The notes under the pieces were generated by a model. It had not been told where the DNA came from. It searched no databases and saw only the letters and a list, made by a program, of their open reading frames with translations. A stretch of DNA of 64,000 bases from Hofstenia miamia (lineage: Eukaryota; Xenacoelomorpha; Acoela). The position numbers and the translations under genes were made by a program. The DNA lies in contig SCFE01000029.1 of assembly GCA_004352715.1 (NCBI GenBank), positions 96,698 to 160,697 on the forward strand, given 5' to 3'. This document shows, piece after piece, positions 54,106 to 64,000 of the stretch. How positions within the stretch are numbered: the first letter of the stretch is position 1; every line of letters starts with the position of its first letter.

Positions 54106-57100
54106 AGAAATTGCTGAAGCTTTGCTCAATTATTTACTTATATTTTATAGCATAACAACAAAATATATTTTTCAAGAAAATTATGTTTAGTTTTTTTTGA
54201 AAAGATGCCTAGAAATATTTTCTGAGGTTCTCTATTGATTTCTGTTGTAACAAAACCATAAATGCAAAAAAACTTAACTAGGAGCAGCTTAGTCAAAAGT
54301 CGTCTTCTTTCAATAATGTCATAAACAGATGATGTATACTTTCTGTGTGTCTCATTTTCAATGCTGTTTGTCCTTTTTACCTGACCTAAATTCGAAACAC
54401 AGTATGCTTCCATCAAAAACATTAAAATTGGTCTTTAGAACCTATAAAGTTTTGAAGAATAGTAAATAAAATATTAACTCTGTTCTACCAAATTCATCTG
54501 TATATACATATAGTATTCATTATGTTTAAAATTAAATCTCGTCAAACATCTTTTAATTAAATTAAATGAACATTGCAAAACCTTTTGTGTTTAGATAAAG
54601 ATTCTAAGAGTTTTCATTACGCATCAATTAAACCACACAAATAGTGGTTGTATTATTATGGTGGTTATTTCATTTTGTAGTTAGGTGATTTTTATATGTT
54701 TTAATTATTTGTAATTTATTATATTTTTTGTAAATAAGATGTTTTTTATACTCTTTAACGTAGTTGGGTAAATTTTGCGCCATATATAATTTTTGTGTGT
54801 AAACTTAATTTATGAAGGTCAGTACACTTTTGAAATCCTTAATGTTCGAACCATTCAACGACCAAGCTCTGTGCATGTATATAAGCAATATAACTACTAA
54901 AGCTAATCATTTTAGGATAGATTGTGAAAGGGATTATATAAATTAACTAACTTAAGCGAAATGATGGAAAGAGTTTTGAAAAACAGATATACATAAATTC
55001 TGGATCTTGTATGAATAATTATATTTCAAAAAAATATTGCAATGAAAATAATAAATACTGAAATGTAAAATTACAAAAGTACAAATGCCTATAGCGGGGG
55101 AGTGCGGCTTTAATAAACTATTTCATCTCGCTAAATGAAAACCTACGACATCTAATTGAATGGCTTTCAAAAAATCAAAGACTATCAAGCAATTGAAGAA
55201 GAAAAAATTAGCTTTAAAGCTTTAAAATGACAAACGTTTTATAAAATAATACATTATACCTACAAAAATTGCTCATAAAATCATAAAATTCGGGGAAAAT
55301 AAGTTGGCATTGACCGAAATTAGCAAATTAAGTATATTGATAAGCAGACTAAGATAGACAAACAAAAATAACAGACCCCAAATGTAAAATTTATTGCAAT
55401 TTCAATTTTCACCAATATAAAGGAATAAAAATATTAAGAAATACCCAGCAACAAATTACTTTTTAACTCGCAAGCCTTAGAGAACTAGAAATCTTATTAA
55501 AAAATTAGAGACAAAGAATTAAATTCTTTCCTGGCATAAAACTAAGATCATTATTATTAAAATCTTTTTTAATCTTTTTAGTGAAGAATTGCTGTTTGCA
55601 TTTAAACAATGATAAGGAATTCTTGGAAATTGTTTTAATAAAGTTATACATAGCTCTTATATAGAAAGAGGTTACCCTCTAAATGCAAAAATAGCATTAG
55701 TAGACCCATTTGAAATTGCCACTGAAAAATGCTGCAGCAATTATAAAAAATCTTGTCAATATTTCAGCAAATGAGATCTAGTTTAGTTTTTAATAATTGT
55801 AGGTTACCTTGACCTGCTTCATTTGATCAGAGCCTTCAACTCAGTACTTTGACATATTGAAAGACAAATTTAATGTTTTACAATTTTGTAACAAACTATA
55901 AATATTGTAATGGGTTTCCTTAAGATCAGCAAAACGAGGTATACTAGTACAGAATGGTAAAAATCAAAATGTATTGCAATAAATCTGTAGTAGTTCAGGA
56001 TATAGTTCTTTGCGCATCGTAGTTGACGCATCGTAACCAATAGACACATTTACAAAAATGCAGATGATTAATGTTTATAAGTATTGATATACATGCTTTT
56101 AATGCTACAAATAGCCTCCAAATTGATAATGAAATTTTAACAAAGTATTTTCCAATCAATTGTAACAATTTATCGAAGAAAAACATACATTTACAATATT
56201 CTCACCTAAGAAATTCAGAAATCTGATAAATTCAGAAATTTGACAAATATATATTTTCACATCAGCAGCAATCCCATAACTGTTCCCTCCTTTTTAATAC
56301 TAAGAGTGCATAAAGACTTGATTAATGCATGTTTATGCATGATATGTTATTTTTGTAAGCATTTTAGTTCTGCTGCGCAAATTTTCGTACCAGTTGTTAT
56401 TTGATATTAGTATGATAACTTTGTATGAAAGGGGTCTTATTGTGCTGATTGTCAATAGAAAGTTTTTATTCATAAATTTGCTTGCATTCTCGCCATATTT
56501 TGATGTTTTTAATGACAAAGAGTAAGTAGATCTGATCTGGAGGTGAAAGTGGCTACGCCTCCGGCATTTCAAGCTTTGGTCCTGGTCGTATTTTTGTACA
56601 GATCCAAAGATCCAAAATTACGTGCAAGTATAGCCTATCTCTGTTTATTGTCAAGCATTGTTCCTCGCTATAATTTATTTTTAATTCTCATTTTCAGCAA
56701 TAATGGGACTTAAGAAGAACAAGAACAGAAAAGAAGAACCATCTGTATTGTATTAGTTCCAGTGTAAAGTCTATGATTAAACTTAAATTTCGTTCATTAA
56801 TGCATCGATTGTATTGGAGTAAAGGCAGATTCCATGAAATGAGCCCGTATGGCTTTATTAAAAAAAATATGCTTTACTCAATTGTATAAACTTATACTCC
56901 TTACAAATTACATAAAATTCTTTTAATTTTTTAGATTGCTCTATCAAAACATGATTGATGTTAATCATCATTTATTTGGAGAAAGATCCATAACAAGAAA
57001 TTTTTCAAATCAATTCAAAGTTTTGTGTTAGATCAAGATCGGATAGTAATTATTTCGATTGGGACAGAGGTTCGGGTCTATGCTTAACTCCTATTGTCAC

Positions 57101-59394
57101 TCTCTAATAGAAATGACAATTTATTTTCAGTAATTCCTTATTCTCCTCATTTTATTAATTGTAAGAAACATTGTTATGCTTGCTGTTGTGTGTTGTGTAC
57201 ACAAAAAAACAAAACGTGTTTTGTTGTTTGGGATTTTAAATTTGTTTTTTGGGCCTAAAATTCCAGCCTTAAAACATTAAAAATTTTGCCTGTATCCAAA
57301 ATATATCGTATTCATATATTATGTTGTTATGTTAAAACTAACTAAAAAAACCTTTATTTTTATGTATGCAATGTAATAATGAACGTAAATTGCCATTAGT
57401 TATGTCATTAACATGAAAGTCATCTTATAATGTGTTTGAAAAATAGCTGGTTTAAAATACATTTTGTAAATTTTTTATACATTTATTTTAATTATCTTAA
57501 AAATTATAGAATTAATGCCTGAATTTGGCGAGAAAATGCTAATAAATTGAAAAATATACCAAATATTTCACTACTCTTTAGTTTTAAGTGTCCTAAAATC
57601 CATCCTTCAAGTAAATTTTAATAAAAGTCGTACTTCACGATATAACAAGGATATCGAAAATTTGAAAATAACACAAGATAGAGGATTCTCACCAATTTCA
57701 TTTCTGCTACAAAGCTGCCGAAACCCTGAATTATTAAGGCTTTCTATTTGTAGTCATTACTGAAATTGTCCACAGTTTGTTTTTAGTAGTCGGCACTTTT
57801 CACTACTGCTATATATGAATGAAAAGCTAGGATGTTGTATTGGTTACGTTTACCACGAATATGGACTGCACACTTACAACACACGTCCAACTGATGTTTA
57901 GCTCGGAATCTGCTATACACATATATATTTGTTTCATTTATTTTATTAGTTAACAATTTTTGTCTTTCATAGATTTAAACTTAGATGTTTGGACGCTTTT
58001 TAACCTTAATGTATTTGTGAGAGGTTTTTCTCAAAAAATCTTGAATAGTACTTTTGCAAATTTCAGGATTGTAGGGTAGGTTTGCGATTGCTTTGGAACT
58101 AATGTGGGAGGGTGGAATAAAGTGGAGATGAAATATCGAACCATGGGTTTCATTGAGATATGTGGAGCTAATGCTCTAACTAAATTCCATGATGAGAGTG
58201 TTTTTAATAAATTACAATTCAAATGACAAGAGGCCATGTCTATTATATTAGTAGTCATAGCGAACGAAATTGCTATTATTCATCTCAGAAATTTTCCTCT
58301 TAAAAATATGTAACGCCACGACAAAATTTGACATTTGTTTTTGTGGTTTTTCCATGAATATTTCAAATTTCATTGTTTCTAATTATCGCCCGCCACTAGG
58401 TACCAATTTTTAACTGTCCATATCATCAAGATGTTAATGAATATAACAGATTTTCTTGTTTCATTGGAAGTACCATATACTGAATTGTTGACATTTAAAG
58501 AAAAACAATTTTCATACAATTTGCCCAAATGTCATGTTGTCTTATGCCCTTACACAAATAATTACTACTTTTACTATTTAACTGAATTATTGAATTATGA
58601 ACTTCTAAACTTTATCAAAATGCGTTCATAATCTCTTCTTTTGTTAAAAATTGTTACTGTGACATTTTTAAAAGACAGGTTGATTCTTAGTGATGGAACC
58701 CAAAAGAAATATTTAATAGCTCCCTAGTAATTAGGCCTAAATGAATTTTGTTGAACAAAGCATTAAAGAATTCCTGAAGAATATTTATTTTAACTAGTTA
58801 CATGGAAAATCAGTTTTTTGAAATGCCCTCTTGAAAGTAAAAAAGTATAGAGACGAACTTAAAAACTGCTGTTCACTGTATTGGTAAAAATTTGTCCAAT
58901 TTACTGAAATTCCATTTGGGTGACTGCTTTGAGTTGGTCGGTATTTGACGGTATACTCTTCCTTTTCGTTATCCTCAACACAAAATATAAACTCAAAAGT
59001 TCCTGAGGATCGACCAGGTCATTCAATATCGCAAATCTTGAAATCATTTCCTATTAGTAAAAATTCCTTCTACATTTAATTTAGTTATACACATAAAAGA
59101 TTTCAACATTATTTTTCCCATGACTACCCAAATTGTAAGCATTGTTTAATTTTTTACTCTTTTCAGTTGTTTTGTATGTTGTGTTGTGTAAAAAAACTCA
59201 CACGACGGCAAGATTGTATGTTGTCGATATTTGATTTCTTCCTTAATATGCAAATGTAGAGCACCATGTTGAAACTTCCCTTTTAGAACAAATTATTTAT
59301 TTGGACATGATAAAATCTTTTCTTTTAGATTACATGCATTGAGTTTGTCTTGGTAGTCCTATCATTTCATTAATGTATTTTCGTTTTAATTAAT
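54106..59394. other. Long stretch without recognisable genes
   Basis: AT-rich. Short frames such as 54138-54422 minus (94 residues), 55995-56186 minus, 56333-56572 minus, 58031-58258 minus and 58431-58631 plus lack recognisable motifs. No RNA gene or clear transposon end seen. Confidence 0.5.
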
Positions 59395-59720
59395 TGGCTT
59401 ATTGCTAGAAATAAATCTACTCAATATATGTAATTCTAATAAAATGTTAGGAATGATGCGGCGTCTCATATACATATGAATTGGGAAGATTAAGGATAAA
59501 ATTTCTAATAAACTTTCACGACAACAAATCGAAAATATCAATTTAACATTGTCTGGTTTACAGTATCTCTGCCCTTCAGAATTTGTTAGTAAGCTAAGGT
59601 CTTTGAATGAAGTAGACAAATGGAAAGCTACTGAACTTCGACAGTCAAGAAGTTCCTAATGAATGCTCCGGAGCTGCTAAAAAGAGTTAATGGTGTTATT
59701 GTAATAGAATGAAATTTTTG
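59395..59720 (+). pseudogene. EnSpm-like transposase fragment (second family)
   Basis: In one plus-strand frame with a single interruption: INLLNICNSNKMLGMMRRLI, then KIKDKISNKLSRQQIENINL, TLSGLQYLCPSEFVSKLRSL and NEVDKWKATELRQ. This matches the animal EnSpm/tnp2-like block LSxxQIxxINxxLxxLxxxxPSEFxRKxRxLxExxxWKATExRQFLLY that follows the DYMHxxxLGV motif. It is not contiguous with the 16-29 kb pseudogene and looks like a different family, because the corresponding region there reads differently. The flanks on both sides lack further transposase blocks. Confidence 0.6.
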
Positions 59721-60479
59721 GAATATATAAGAGATATTTCAGGTTTTTTAATGTTTACATTACATTTTATTTTAGAAAGAAGAAGCAGAGGAGAAAACAT
59801 GGACAATATTAATGATTATTAATAAATTTTTATATACTCTATCTGTGTTAATCTAATCCACTATTCTATACATTTAATTGATGCTAGTTAAAGTTATATT
59901 GCCTGAAACCAGACATCTTATAATCAATAACCTTGTTTTTACTACATTTTCAGTTGGTTTTCCGCTTTTCTATTTGATTAGACTGTAATTAAAATATTCA
60001 TTGGCCATGAGCTTTGGATCCATATACATTATTTCTAACATTTCGTATTGTTAATTGAATTTTGATGTAATGTACTTTAGACGTAGTTACAAAAGGTTAT
60101 GAAGACTTTATAGGGTCATTAATCAAATAAAAATTTATGTATGTTTTTGTTTTTGCATCAAATTTTATACTTTAGTTGCTTCAATGTGCATTAATTCAAA
60201 AGTATCTCGACTTAACAAAGAAGCACAATAAAGAGAACAGACTAAATGAAGGTAGAATTTTGAAGTATTGACATATATTATATGTTAAATTAGATCCAGC
60301 TCATGGTCAATTTCTTGCAAATTAAATAAAAAATTCGGTTTCGTATTAATCTTTTTTTCTTTACTTTTCATTGGAGATTTCTTTGATTTATTTAAAATTT
60401 CTGTAATAGTTTTTTTTATCTGATGAAAAATTCGATATTTCTAAAACCGTGATGTAATGTATCACAAAAAAAATGGGTT
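59721..60479. other. No gene seen
   Basis: AT-rich noncoding DNA without a recognisable element. Confidence 0.5.
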
Positions 60480-60735
60480 GTGCTGCAAGAACACAAGCAG
60501 CGTTATTGTATCGCAACTTGTTGCGTTGTTGCATCATTAAATTGCAGCTTTAGTGAAGCGTAGACTACATGGTTGCTGTAAGGCCATAATTTGCGTTATT
60601 GCAGCGCTTATTTGTAACGCTGCTAAAGCCAAACCAGCGCTGCTATTGCTCAAAATGTTGCACAAAAATAACGGTAATGTGATTAAAAGCAGCGCAACTG
60701 CAGCTTTAAATGCTACTTGGGCTGTTGCCTTGTCT
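60480..60735. repeat. Degenerate GCAGC/GCAAC-word repeat patch
   Basis: About 250 bp in which GCAGC, GCAAC, TTGCG and GTTGC words recur on both strands (for example CGCAACTTGTTGCG near 60513, GCGTTATTGCAGCGC near 60591). This produces an alanine-rich 63-codon frame (60553-60744) that I regard as a by-product. It is unlike the surrounding AT-rich DNA. Confidence 0.45.
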
Positions 60736-63700
60736 TTCCTTTAGATGTAGTGTTATCCAAAGTCAGTCTTGGTCAGTAATCTCAACAACAGTTTTAGCGA
60801 TCACCTGCTAAATTCATCAATTGGTGAAAAAACTTCAACTTTTATTGTCTATGTAGTTGGCTTGATACTTTTCATCAAAGTCACATTTAGATAGGATCCC
60901 AAAAAAGGCAGTAACATTGTTTTTATGTAAATCATGAACACGATGGTATACATTAACAGAATGTAGCTGATGAATTAGTGTTAATGTTTGAAGTCACCAA
61001 GAAAGAAAGGGTGGAGACCTAATACCAATAAATTTTAAAATTTCAAAAATGATGCAATGTGGCAGATTACCACTGTGCGTTGCTTTGTAATTTTATTAGT
61101 AAATCATTAAAATGTTAATCATTAAGATCCTCACTGATCATTAGGGACTGTTTCCTGATTTAACGAATGAAATCGTCTTCTTCTTCAGCAAGAATTATAG
61201 ATAAAGCGGAATATATAAACATGTCAATAGTATGTTGATGTGTGTGGAATTATTAACGACTCCTTCTATTTCAGAAGATTGATGCTTCATTCAGACATAA
61301 ATGCCACCATCTCCGACATCTCTACTGCACCTCATGGAACTAATGAAACCTGACAAAACAAAAAAATCACACCATTATAAATATTGAGCCACGTCTCACT
61401 TACAGATACAGTATCAAGTTTCTGATATGAACTTAACATTTTAAGTAATTCCATCTTCATAATTCAAGGCTAAGAAAATAACCTTAAATAGCTAGACCCT
61501 ATCATTAAAAACAAATCAGTATTCAAAGCACATATAAGCAGCACAAGAAATTAAAATACTCAGTAAAATTAAGAAATTTGTGCCAATTAAATCGAAAATG
61601 ATAATTTTAAAATAATATATTCTTCTTCAGTATTTATATTCGTATGTTTATTATTAAACTTGCATAAAAGATCGAGGAGAATTCTTGAAAGAATGTTGAA
61701 TTAGGGCACAACCACCATCTGCAAAAATATTCATGAAGAAAAATCAGAATTAATATAATCATTTCATTAGACTGTTCGAAAAAATATTTTTCAAAATTTT
61801 GCCAAAAGAAATTTCTCCAAATAACTACATATTAGAACCAATTGCTAAAGAAAAATTAACATTTATCATAAATAACTGTTTAATGAATTACTGTCATTGC
61901 CGGTAGAATGAATTTTTTGTGAGGGAGGGGGGAGTTACATTTATTGCCCAACATATTACTTAAGTAAAAGAACATTTACTGCTAACATTTTTAAATTTAG
62001 AGAAGTTCTTTTGAAAAGTAGATCTTAGGGGGGGGACAACTGCCCTTTCTGACCCAGCAATGATTACTGTATAGAATTATGGAATAAATTATACCTGGTT
62101 ATTAAAGAAGAAACTAAGAATTTAAACAAAAACCGACATTGAATTATCAACAATAAAAACATGTATTTCGATGCACAAAGAATATAGGAATGTGAAACCT
62201 AGTGGAATTATAGCAAAGAAAAATTTAGTTTAAGGCCTTAATAAATATTTCAATACTTTCTGTATCCTGCCAAAGTTCTTAATATATAAAATATTAATTG
62301 TTAAAGAAGTTTCCAACTTTTGCCATATCTTGGCATGCGATTAGGCTGCACTGCTAAATTACCCATTGCAGGGCTATCGTCCTACTTCTAGGGCAGAGAG
62401 AATCCAGAAAATTTCTAGGGCATGCTTAACTATTGAAGCCCTATAGTATTACAGAAGGTCTTGATTAAATTCAAGATTCACATAGGCCTATCCTTACCTC
62501 AAAGTGAAAATGTACATTTTCAAAGTATTATAAAATAACATTAAATGCCTTGGTTAATCATTAAACTAAATTTTTGTTTTATTCTAAAAATTCGATATTT
62601 TTTTAAAAAATAAAACTAACATTATAGATGATATTTTTACAACATTAACACAATGTGTACGACATAGTTTGTATTTTAAAATATAGCTTTTTCCTTTATG
62701 AAATCTATCACAATCACGCAAGTACAATAACACATGAGAATAGTTTTGCAACATCTATATTATCACTCTTTTTATTAATGCACAAAACTGCTGTTTCTGA
62801 TAAAATTAATGACTACTGCAAGGTCCAAATATTATACTTCCTTAAAGTGTGACATTGATACTTTTGAAAATGCATCGTTTTCTTCAAGAAACCTTATAAA
62901 GTTTTCACTGCGACAGCATATCAAAAAACCTTCATAATATTTCAAAATTCATTATTTAGGTGTCCTGAATATTGTAAATTCTTATAATCACATAAATAAC
63001 ATTTTGACCAGTACGCCCAACAGTATCTGTAGCTACTCATTTCTTCTTTTTAAAGAACTTTTGATTAATTTCGCGCATTTTGAAGATATTTGAATTGGCA
63101 CTTTATTGTCCCAAAATCTATCAAATATCTTATTGAAGAAAGGAAGCACTATACAGTGTGCATTCCCTCGCCAACCAGAAAGATTCGGGAAATTTTTAAT
63201 GCCATGCCTTATAATTGGACTCAGAATCGATTTCATATACCATCGCATGACGGAAATATTTTGCAGACGTAAATATTTCCTGTAATGTCTGACCGTGGTA
63301 TAATGGCAGAATTAAAACAAAACTGCCAAAAATGTATTTCTTAGTTTCATAAATGGGCATTGCAACACCCTTCATCTGTTGACCATTTAAAACTCTTCCT
63401 TATTTGGCATATCTGTGTAAATCATGCAACAGACCAGTGCATCAGTAGAATTTATAAAAATTAATTAAAGAAAAGCCTTGATAACGTTATATTGAAGAAA
63501 GATTTTAGTACATTGCAACAGTGAAATATATACAATTTCACAAAGGATTTCTTATTTCATATATACAAAGGGAAGAATGAGTGCAAAGCAGGCTACAAAA
63601 AGGGTTATAGCAACACAAATTACCAATGAGTAACCATATTTTGATTTTGATTTTTTCTTGAAAACATCTGTCCAATTAATGAATTCCTAAGTTTAAAAAT

Positions 63701-64000
63701 TAATTAATGTTGTATTTTAAATAACTAAAATAAAACAGAAAGAGGCTTTATACATTAAACGCATGTATTAATCTAATCTCTTTTGATTCTATAGCTAATT
63801 AAGCTAATATTCAAATGCAAATATGGTTTTAAAAAAGATAACGTTTTTAAAAAGAGGAAATCAAAAGTTATAATGTTTTAAATAATAGGCATTGTTGTAG
63901 AGATGCTTGGCTATGTTAGTTTTTCTATATTAGGGAAAATGCCTTTGTAGTTCTTTGAAAATTTAAGAGGATGTTATTGAACATCTTAAAGAAAACAACA
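60736..64000. other. No recognisable genes to window end
   Basis: AT-rich. Two G-runs (GGGAGGGGGG near 61923 and GGGGGGGG near 62029) stand out about 100 bp apart. Overlapping opposite-strand frames at 63033-63272 show no family motif. Confidence 0.5.

Overview
The window is metazoan-type nuclear DNA, probably from an invertebrate. It is strongly AT-rich and has (TA)n microsatellites, spliced exon remnants and decayed transposons of many animal families. I see no bacterial operon, rRNA, tRNA or CRISPR array. I cannot name the species. Six long N gaps (three of exactly 1000 N) and eleven single Ns mark contig joins. Several single-N joins are flanked by near-identical sequence on both sides, so part of the apparent tandem duplication is probably assembly artefact.

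Layout. 0-4 kb: microsatellites, a CCGG-rich patch, a short copy of a repeat seen again near 44 kb, and a broken Polinton/Maverick-type integrase. 5.2-7.4 kb: a hAT transposase relic, then an antisense fragment of the 3' gene of the retrotransposon described below. 7.4-13 kb: nothing recognisable. 13.6-16.3 kb (minus strand): the 3' end of a LINE reverse transcriptase and a spliced gene of unknown function. 16.4-29.4 kb: an EnSpm/CACTA-like transposase pseudogene (minus strand) split by an 11 kb Ty3/gypsy element (17690-28659). The Ty3/gypsy element has TG...CA LTRs, a 4-bp target duplication AAAT, a tRNA-Arg-type primer site, gag, pol and a long unrecognised third coding region. 30-35 kb: a GIY-YIG fragment and a hAT transposase of the TTF-finger/DUF4371 type, present in overlapping copies. 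36.2-38.2 kb: an unrecognised two-block gene in two copies. 38.9-44 kb: a LINE tail, then a P-element-like (THAP) transposon with perfect 23-bp terminal inverted repeats. 44.1-44.7 kb: a 5'-truncated Penelope-like insertion with a GIY-YIG reading frame, a hammerhead-ribozyme-like core and a 12-bp target duplication; its empty site is visible at 2.3 kb. 45.6-46.7 kb: unrecognised broken coding DNA. 47.1-47.9 kb: a Tc1/mariner transposase cut by a gap. 53.8-54.1 kb: the end of a pogo/Tigger-type element with iterated subterminal repeats. 59.4-59.7 kb: a second EnSpm-like fragment. The rest of 48-64 kb is AT-rich DNA without recognisable genes.

How it fits together. This is a transposon graveyard, with nested insertions that can be ordered: EnSpm first, then the Ty3/gypsy element; and the repeat holding the P-element end first, then the Penelope-like element. 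The most novel content is the third coding region of the Ty3/gypsy element. It is recognisable in three places, has no envelope hallmarks I can see, and is accompanied by an iterated peptide motif (core KGHxD). A 520-bp GC- and CpG-rich piece of that region (42005-42524), wedged between two single Ns, appears to come from a younger, less decayed copy.
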